Assembly (NCBI GenBank): GCA_030699485.1
Contig: JAUYMM010000048.1
Coordinates: forward strand, 1 to 5,847
Direction: 5' to 3'
Origin: Candidatus Woesebacteria bacterium
GTDB lineage: Bacteria > Patescibacteriota > Microgenomatia > UBA8517
Length of the DNA stretch: 5,847 nucleotides
Below the pieces are notes generated by a model, which saw only the letters and a list, made by a program, of their open reading frames with translations, ran no database searches and had not been told where the DNA came from. Both the position numbers and the translations under genes were made by a program. Positions 1 through 4,521 of this stretch are shown here, piece after piece (the stretch's first letter is position 1; each line of letters starts with the position of its first letter).

Positions 1-116
1 ACTATAATAGTTGCAATATCTATGTATTTACGAACGCGTAAATAGGTATCATTCTTTCTAAAAAGAATATGCGAGGCAGTATATAAAATAATAACAACGG
101 CTAAAATATATAACAT
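1..116 (-). CDS. Unidentified membrane protein, N-terminal fragment (runs off left edge)
   Basis: An open frame on the minus strand starts at an ATG at 116-114 and runs off the window, giving 38 codons without a stop. The protein begins MLYILAVVIILYTASHIL, then a basic/polar stretch (FRKNDTYLRVRKY), then a second hydrophobic run (IDIATIIV) at the edge. This is the pattern of a multi-pass membrane protein: one segment at about residues 2-18, a short charged loop, and the start of a second segment. An in-frame TAA lies just upstream of the ATG, which supports this start. A TATAAT box lies about 35 bases upstream in the right orientation. No motif identifies a family and I assign no function. 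The fragment is short and its DNA contains two perfect inverted repeats, so a non-coding reading cannot be excluded. Confidence 0.5.
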   Translation of the reverse strand, partial: MLYILAVVIILYTASHILFRKNDTYLRVRKYIDIATII

Positions 117-150
117 ACTTTCAGTTTAGTTAAAAATGGACCAAAATACA

Positions 151-156
151 ATTATA
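151..156 (-). promoter_or_regulatory. Candidate -10 box for the divergent membrane-protein gene
   Basis: Read on the minus strand, these bases are a perfect TATAAT. They would place the transcription start near 144, leaving a leader of about 28 bases before the ATG at 116. No good -35 match is seen 16-18 bases upstream, so the call rests on the -10 box and its position between divergent genes. In AT-rich DNA such a hexamer can occur by chance. Confidence 0.35.
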
Positions 157-185
157 TGATTGGTGATTTTGACACCAGTTGGTGA

Positions 186-191
186 TAAAAT
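186..191 (+). promoter_or_regulatory. Candidate -10 box immediately upstream of leuS
   Basis: TAAAAT matches TATAAT at five of six positions and ends seven bases before the ATG at 199. Transcription would then start at or next to the start codon, giving a leaderless mRNA. This fits the absence of any Shine-Dalgarno sequence at the usual distance. A perfect TTGACA at 169-174 is only 11 bases from this box, too close to pair with it. With TACAAA at 191-196 the spacing is 16, but transcription would then begin just inside the gene. Other weak -10 candidates are TACAAT at 147-152 and TATGAT at 155-160. The promoter is not settled by the sequence. Confidence 0.25.
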
Positions 192-198
192 ACAAATA

Positions 199-2133
199 AT
201 GGTTTACAATCACAAAAAAGTAGAATCCAAGTGGCAAAAGAGATGGGAAGAAGAGGGGATATACAAAACTTCATCTTCAAAAAACAAAAAAAGATATGTT
301 TTGGACATGTTTCCATATCCATCAGGAGCTTCAATGCATGTAGGACATCTTGAGGGATATGTAGGAACTGATATTTTAAGTAGGTATTTAAGGATGAAGG
401 GCTTTGATATTTTGCATCCAATGGGCTGGGATGCCTTTGGACTTCCTGCTGAAAATTATGCAATAAAAACTGGTATTCATCCTAATAAAGAGATACATAA
501 AAATATAGAAAAATTTAAAAAGCAATTAATTGCTTCAGGTTTGTCATACGATTGGGATAAAGAAATAGATACTTCATCACCAGAATTTTACAAATGGACA
601 CAGTGGATCTTTATTAAGCTTTTTGAAAAGGGATTGGCATATAAAAAGAAGTCTGCTGTGAATTGGTGTCCTAAGGATGAGACAGTACTTGCCAACGAAC
701 AGGTAATAGATGGAAAATGCGAGAGGTGTGATACAGCCGTTGTTAAAAAAGATCTTGATCAATGGTTTTTTAAGATTACAGACTATGCTGATAGGTTAAT
801 ATCTGGTTTGGATGGGATTGATTGGTTAGAAGAAGTCAAAACCCAACAAAAAAATTGGATTGGAAGAAAAGTGAGCAAAAAAGGAGTAACTTATCATATT
901 CACGATTGGCTGATTAGTAGGCAACGTTATTGGGGATGCCCAATTCCTATGATTTATTGCAAAGATTGTAAATGGAATCCGGTGCCTGAAAAAGACTTAC
1001 CAATTTTATTACCAACGGATGTTGATTTTTTGCCTCACGGTGAATCACCAATTGCACGATCTAGTACTTTTCAGAAAGATGTGGTTTGTCCTAGTTGTGG
1101 AAAAGCTGCTAGGCGAGAAGTTGATACAATGGATACTTATGTCGATTCATCTTGGTACTTTTTAAGATTTTGTGATCCAAAAAACAAAAAAGAATTTGCT
1201 TCAAAGAAAAAAATAATTCCAGTTGATGATTATGTTGGTGGTGGGCATGTTGTCCAACATTTATTATTTGCAAGATTTTTTTGGAAAGTATTATTTGATT
1301 TAGGCTATATAGATAAAAAATGGGGTGATGAGCCATTTCTAAAGTTAAGAGCTCCTGGTTGGATTTTGGGACCTGACTCAAGAAAAATGAGCAAAAGATG
1401 GGGTAACGTCGTCACCCCTGACGACATAATACCTAAATTTGGAGCTGATACTTTGAGAGTGTATGAAATGTTTATGGGGCCTTTTGACATCATGAAACCT
1501 TGGAGTATTACAGGAGTTGAAGGAGCGCATCGTTTCTTGGGGAGAGTATGGAGATTGTTTAATAATGCAGGCAGTCTCCCACGAGGTGGCCAGCAGGACT
1601 CCTCGGGGGTGGGTGCCGTTGTTTCAAAGATGCACAAGACAATTAAAAAAGTAGGGGAGGATATTGAAAATTACAAATTCAATACTGCAATTTCAAGTAT
1701 TATGGAATTGGTAAACGTAATTTCTGACGCCAATGCCAGTTCCTCACTCCTTCGGGTTCCTTCGGAGACCAGTCGTTCGGCTGCTGGCAATCGGCTCGAA
1801 ATTATGACAAATCTTTGTAGATTGCTTGCCCCACTTGCTCCGCATATGATGGAAGAAGTTTGGCAGACAGTTTTGGGTCACAAAGAATCAATTCATCTCT
1901 CAAAATGGCCAGTTTACAACGAAAAGTATTTACAAATAGAACAAGTAGTAATTGTATTGCAGGTTAACGGCAAATTAAGATCTTCTATTACACTTGATGC
2001 TAAAATTGCAGGAAATAAAGAAAAAGTACTAAAACTTGCAAAGCAAGATGGAAAAGTGGCAAAATGGTTAAAGAGTGGAACAATCAAAAAAGAAATATTT
2101 ATTCCTAGCAAGCTTGTTAACTTCGTCGTATAG
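199..2133 (+). CDS. leuS: Leucyl-tRNA synthetase lacking the CP1 editing domain
   Basis: This cytoplasmic class I synthetase charges tRNA-Leu with leucine using ATP. Numbered from ATG 199 (644 residues): the HIGH motif is HVGH at 47-50 after MFPYPSGASM. GWDAFGLPAEN is at 76-86. Zinc-site cysteines are C157, C174 and C177. A second cysteine set is C254/C257 and C297/C300. SRQRYWG is at 240-246, DTMDTYVDSSWYFLRF at 309-324, KMSKR at 396-400, and the anticodon-binding helices and C-terminal domain follow (VNGKLR at 589-594). Bacterial LeuRS is normally about 800-870 residues. Here the CP1 proofreading domain is absent: NWIGR (219-223) is followed after about 16 residues by DWLISRQRYWG, and no TTRPDT-type editing motif exists anywhere. 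The leucine-specific insert before KMSKS is also missing, as in many bacteria. The frame stays open to a TTG at 160, but MVYNHKKVESKW is the usual family N-terminus, so ATG 199 is preferred. The last 59 bases overlap the longest comEA frame. Two GC-rich palindromic segments lie in the C-terminal part. Confidence 0.96.
   Translation: MVYNHKKVESKWQKRWEEEGIYKTSSSKNKKRYVLDMFPYPSGASMHVGHLEGYVGTDILSRYLRMKGFDILHPMGWDAFGLPAENYAIKTGIHPNKEIHKNIEKFKKQLIASGLSYDWDKEIDTSSPEFYKWTQWIFIKLFEKGLAYKKKSAVNWCPKDETVLANEQVIDGKCERCDTAVVKKDLDQWFFKITDYADRLISGLDGIDWLEEVKTQQKNWIGRKVSKKGVTYHIHDWLISRQRYWGCPIPMIYCKDCKWNPVPEKDLPILLPTDVDFLPHGESPIARSSTFQKDVVCPSCGKAARREVDTMDTYVDSSWYFLRFCDPKNKKEFASKKKIIPVDDYVGGGHVVQHLLFARFFWKVLFDLGYIDKKWGDEPFLKLRAPGWILGPDSRKMSKRWGNVVTPDDIIPKFGADTLRVYEMFMGPFDIMKPWSITGVEGAHRFLGRVWRLFNNAGSLPRGGQQDSSGVGAVVSKMHKTIKKVGEDIENYKFNTAISSIMELVNVISDANASSSLLRVPSETSRSAAGNRLEIMTNLCRLLAPLAPHMMEEVWQTVLGHKESIHLSKWPVYNEKYLQIEQVVIVLQVNGKLRSSITLDAKIAGNKEKVLKLAKQDGKVAKWLKSGTIKKEIFIPSKLVNFVV
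1408..1425. other. Perfect 7-bp inverted repeat just after the KMSKR codons of leuS
   Basis: GTCGTCA (1408-1414) and TGACGAC (1419-1425) are perfect inverted arms around a CCCC loop. They fall in the codons for VVTPDD, the conserved residues right after KMSKRWGN. GC-rich codons such as GTC GTC and GAC GAC stand out against the A/T-ending codons around them. A few 7-bp hairpins are expected by chance in a window this long, so function is not implied. Confidence 0.4.
1570..1617. repeat. GC-rich imperfect palindrome inside leuS (element A)
   Basis: The arms 1570-1586 and 1601-1617 are inverted repeats matching at 13 of 17 positions, around a 14-base loop. The strongest pairing is CGAGG with CCTCG next to the loop and GGCA with TGCC at the base. 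The segment is strikingly GC-rich inside an AT-rich gene and uses codons rare in the rest of it. It stays in frame and encodes the Gly/Ser-rich linker AGSLPRGGQQDSSGVGA (residues 457-473) between the WRLF helix and MHKTIKKV, a region that varies in length among LeuRS proteins. It shares short sequences with the GC-rich segment at 1734-1789: GCCAGCAG at 1589-1596 is inverted at 1781-1788, and ACTCCTCGGG at 1598-1607 resembles ACTCCTTCGGG at 1746-1756. Confidence 0.55.
1734..1789. repeat. GC-rich palindromic segment inside leuS (element B)
   Basis: The outer arms TGCCAG (1734-1739) and CTGGCA (1784-1789) are perfect inverted repeats. Between them lie smaller hairpins and a tandem CCTTCGG at 1749-1755 and 1759-1765. 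TTCG, a favoured RNA tetraloop, occurs three times (1751, 1761, 1776). The segment stays in frame and encodes a Ser/Arg-rich low-complexity stretch, about residues 512-530 (NASSSLLRVPSETSRSAAG). It falls between two conserved helices, ending IMELVNVISDA and beginning IMTNLCRLLAPLAPHM, where the loop varies in relatives. Base composition and codons differ sharply from the surrounding leuS sequence, as expected of an inserted element rather than ancestral coding sequence. Confidence 0.55.
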
Positions 2134-2689
2134 CAAACTAGTAATTTTTATTCTTCTAGGACTTATTCTAATCGGTTTTGGAGTGCTTGCCATGAAAATT
2201 GATATATTCTCTAGTGGAGACAAAGTAGAAGTGCTGACATCGACCACAGAAGCCCAAGATAGTGATAAAGAAATAGTTGTGGAAATTTCAGGAGCTGTAG
2301 AAAAAGAAGGGGTTTACAAAATGAAAACAGGAGATAGAATTGATGACCTTTTAGTAATTTCTGGAGGACTTTCAGAAAACGCTGACAGGGATTGGGTGAC
2401 AAAAAATATTAACAGAGCAAGCAAATTAACGGATGGACAAAAGTTGTATATTTACAAAACAGGAGAAGTAAAAGGTGTTTCAAATGTTACCGAAGCAAGT
2501 TCAACAGGTTTAATAAATATTAACACTGCAAGCCAGTCAGAACTGGAAAAGTTGGTTGGAATTGGCCCTGTTTACGGTGCAAACATCATTGAACAAAGAC
2601 CTTACTCAAATGCCCAAGACTTAGTTTCTAAGGGAGCAATTAGTCAAAAAGTTTTTGAAAAAATAAAAAATGAGATATCAGTCTATTAG
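2075..2689 (+). CDS. comEA: ComEA-like competence DNA receptor (SLBB plus helix-hairpin-helix)
   Basis: ComEA is a membrane-anchored protein that binds incoming double-stranded DNA outside the cytoplasmic membrane and passes it to the ComEC channel. Numbered from GTG 2075 (204 residues): a cytoplasmic N-terminus, one transmembrane anchor at about 22-40 (LVIFILLGLILIGFGVLAM), and an acidic linker. An SLBB domain follows at about 67-128 (IVVEISGAVEKEGVYKMKTGD, then ISGGL). After a short Ser/Thr linker comes the C-terminal helix-hairpin-helix DNA-binding domain at 146-203, with ININTAS, LVGIGPVYGANII and a final ISQKVFEKIKNEI. Length and order match Gram-positive-type ComEA. The start is uncertain: GTG 2075 overlaps leuS by 59 bases, whereas TTG 2114 would overlap by 20 and still keep the anchor. 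Neither has a Shine-Dalgarno sequence, so the longest frame is given. The stop overlaps the start of the comEC channel gene by 20 bases, suggesting translational coupling. Confidence 0.9.
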   Translation: MEQSKKKYLFLASLLTSSYSKLVIFILLGLILIGFGVLAMKIDIFSSGDKVEVLTSTTEAQDSDKEIVVEISGAVEKEGVYKMKTGDRIDDLLVISGGLSENADRDWVTKNINRASKLTDGQKLYIYKTGEVKGVSNVTEASSTGLININTASQSELEKLVGIGPVYGANIIEQRPYSNAQDLVSKGAISQKVFEKIKNEISVY

Positions 2690-3734
2690 TTTTCTTGTTT
2701 TAATTTTTATTATTTTTTTGCGTTTTAATTTAACTAAACCAATTTATAAAAATGGTGATTTTGTAAAAATAACATCCAAAGTTTATAACGAACCAATAGT
2801 CTATGACAGACAACAATATTTAAAACTTCAGGGACTTAATTTTTATCTTCCAAAATATCCAAGTGTTACATATGGGGATAATGTTGTTGTAACTGGTCAA
2901 ATTAATAATAATAAACTTGTCAGTCCAAAGTTGGTTGAAATAAAAAGTGATAAAAAAGGTTTGTATAGTTTTAGACAAAAATTAATCAACTTTTATAAAT
3001 CAAGCCTTCCTGAGCCATATGCAAGTTTGGTAGCGGGTACAGTAATTGGATCAAAAAATATGCCAGAAGACTTCTGGAATAAACTAAAAGCTACAGGAAC
3101 TGCCCACATAGTTGTTGCTTCAGGCACAAATGTAACTATGACGGCAGCTTTTTTAATTGGGTTACTTACTGTTTTTCTTAAAAGAAGGGTCGCAATTTGG
3201 ATTACAATGGCTGGCATTTTTGCTTATGTTGTGATTTCTGGCTTTGACGCACCTATTATTAGAGCAGGAATTATGGGAAGTATATTATTAATTGGTCAGG
3301 AAAAAGGAAGACTTGTTAATTCATGGCGGATTTTAATCTATTCAGGCTTGATTATGCTTTTAATTAAGCCTACTTGGATAACTGATCTTGGTTTTATTCT
3401 TTCATTTACGGCAACAATTTCCCTCATGTTGTTGCAGAAAAAAATCGATAACAGGCTTAAAATAATTCCCGCGTTCTTCCGTGAAGGATTATCAACATCC
3501 CTTGCCGCTCAGGTTGGAGTCGCGCCTATTATTTTTGTTACTTTTGGACAGTTTAATATTCTTTCCCCAATAATTAATGCTTTGGTACTTTGGACCATTC
3601 CATATATCATGGTAGTAGGGGCATTGGGAGGTATTGTTGGTCTAATTGTACCAGTATTAGGTAGATTGATATTATATGTAGCATTTCCATTTTTACTATG
3701 GTTTACAAAAATATTAGAAATATTCTCGTATTAG
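2670..3734 (+). CDS. comEC: ComEC/Rec2 competence channel, N-terminal and membrane part
   Basis: ComEC forms the inner-membrane channel that brings a single DNA strand into the cytoplasm during transformation. The 354-residue product has an N-terminal membrane segment (about 5-19) and a soluble beta-rich region (about 30-92, OB-like, matching the usual N-terminal domain). A competence-type polytopic domain covers about 118-350. The family signature is TGTAHIVVASGTNVTMT at 142-158. SGFDAPIIRAGIMGS (190-204), DLGFILSF (239-246) and LAAQVGVAPIIFVTFGQFNILSP (278-300) are also typical. Full-length ComEC is usually about 700-800 residues and continues into a metallo-beta-lactamase-fold domain. Here the frame stops after the last membrane helix (ILEIFSY) and the hydrolase domain is the next gene, overlapping by 37 bases. 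The ATG lies inside the end of comEA and has no Shine-Dalgarno sequence, so translation probably depends on coupling. Confidence 0.92.
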   Translation: MRYQSISFLVLIFIIFLRFNLTKPIYKNGDFVKITSKVYNEPIVYDRQQYLKLQGLNFYLPKYPSVTYGDNVVVTGQINNNKLVSPKLVEIKSDKKGLYSFRQKLINFYKSSLPEPYASLVAGTVIGSKNMPEDFWNKLKATGTAHIVVASGTNVTMTAAFLIGLLTVFLKRRVAIWITMAGIFAYVVISGFDAPIIRAGIMGSILLIGQEKGRLVNSWRILIYSGLIMLLIKPTWITDLGFILSFTATISLMLLQKKIDNRLKIIPAFFREGLSTSLAAQVGVAPIIFVTFGQFNILSPIINALVLWTIPYIMVVGALGGIVGLIVPVLGRLILYVAFPFLLWFTKILEIFSY

Positions 3735-4507
3735 TACTAATTACAGTTTGGTTGGCTGTATTTAATATTGATAATAAACTGCATATAATTGCTTGTGATG
3801 TCGGGCAAGGGGATGCAATCTTAATACAAAAAAATACTACACAGATTTTAATTGATAGTGGGTCAGGAAATAAGGTTTTGGATTGTCTGGGTCGTTACAT
3901 GCCATTTTGGGATAGACAAATAGAGCTTGCCATATCGACTCATATTGATAAAGACCACAGTGGAGGATTTGTAGACGTTTTTAATAGATATAAAATAGTT
4001 AATTTTCTAACAAATGATTTAAATAACCCCATGTATGACACTCTCACGGCGAGAGTGATAAAAAAAGTGGTGGGGGGTAGTGGTACCAAGGTTATATACC
4101 CTGATGTAGGTATGGTCATTAGGGTGGGTGTGATGTATTTAGATATACTTCATCCATACGAAGGATTTAGCAGTAAAAATACAAATGATTATTCCGTGGT
4201 AAACCTCGTAAGATATGGAAATTTCAAGGCTATATTTACAGGAGATATAGAATTAAATATAAGTGAGAATATATTTGAAAGAAATAAAATAGAACCAGTG
4301 GACTATATCAAAATATCTCATCACGGTTCTAAGAATGGAACAAGTGAAAAATTGCTTCAAATCCTTAAGCCTAAAATAGCAATAATTAGCGTTGGTAAAA
4401 ATAGTTATGGACATCCTAACGAAGAAGTAATAAATCTTCTTAAAAAATATAATATTAAAATTTTAAGGACTGATTTAGAGGGAGATGTAGATTATATAGT
4501 TGATTAG
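3698..4507 (+). CDS. ComEC C-terminal metallo-beta-lactamase-fold hydrolase as a separate protein
   Basis: This is the hydrolase part of ComEC encoded as its own 269-residue protein. In full-length ComEC this domain is thought to degrade the non-transported DNA strand. A hydrophobic segment at about 8-22 (NILVLVLITVWLAVF) would anchor it with the catalytic domain outside the membrane. Family motifs follow in order: DVGQGDA (34-40), IDSGSG (52-57), THIDKDHSGG (81-90, the metal-binding HxDxDH), NDYSVVNL (163-170), FTGDIE (180-185), ISHHGSKNGT (206-215) and YGHPNEEV (237-244). The metal-binding residues look intact, so the enzyme is probably active. The ATG lies 37 bases before the stop of the channel gene, in the -1 frame relative to it. 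I see no classic slippery heptamer in the overlap, so two coupled proteins are more likely than a frameshifted fusion. A stray free-standing hydrolase is unlikely given its position. Confidence 0.9.
   Translation: MVYKNIRNILVLVLITVWLAVFNIDNKLHIIACDVGQGDAILIQKNTTQILIDSGSGNKVLDCLGRYMPFWDRQIELAISTHIDKDHSGGFVDVFNRYKIVNFLTNDLNNPMYDTLTARVIKKVVGGSGTKVIYPDVGMVIRVGVMYLDILHPYEGFSSKNTNDYSVVNLVRYGNFKAIFTGDIELNISENIFERNKIEPVDYIKISHHGSKNGTSEKLLQILKPKIAIISVGKNSYGHPNEEVINLLKKYNIKILRTDLEGDVDYIVD
4039..4057. other. Perfect 7-bp inverted repeat inside the ComEC hydrolase gene
   Basis: CACTCTC (4039-4045) and GAGAGTG (4051-4057) are perfect inverted arms around the loop ACGGC. The segment encodes TLTARV, within the loop between the metal-binding region and the next strand. 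It is GC-richer than its surroundings and is followed by a G-rich stretch (4068-4083). A hairpin of this size can arise by chance in a window this long. Confidence 0.35.
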
Positions 4508-4509
4508 TA

Positions 4510-4515
4510 TATAAT
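4510..4515 (+). promoter_or_regulatory. Candidate -10 box for argS, positioned for a leaderless transcript
   Basis: A perfect TATAAT ends six bases before the argS ATG at 4522, inside the 14-base gap after the preceding stop. Transcription would begin at or within a base or two of the start codon. No Shine-Dalgarno sequence precedes this ATG, which fits leaderless initiation. The -35 region, inside the preceding gene, is weak (TGTAGA at 4486-4491, 3 of 6 matches). Chance occurrence in AT-rich DNA, with argS read from the upstream operon, is the alternative. Confidence 0.4.
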
Positions 4516-4521
4516 TAGATT

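Noticed and set aside
152..463. Minus-strand open frames opposite leuS, comEA, comEC and argS
   Set aside because: They lie wholly opposite strongly identified genes, show no recognisable motifs and look like shadows of AT-rich coding sequence.
848..854. A7 run just before NWIGR as a frameshift or assembly cause of the missing LeuRS domain
   Set aside because: The frame continues correctly on both sides and a homopolymer error cannot remove about 180 residues; read checking is still listed for the junction.
1384..1401. KMSKR instead of KMSKS in LeuRS as a novel active-site change
   Set aside because: Arg at the last position of this motif is common in LeuRS of several bacterial groups; the functional lysines are kept.
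3698..3734. Programmed -1 frameshift fusing the two ComEC halves
   Set aside because: No canonical slippery heptamer in the zero frame and no obvious downstream stem; the second gene has its own ATG. Kept only as an alternative in the split-ComEC finding.
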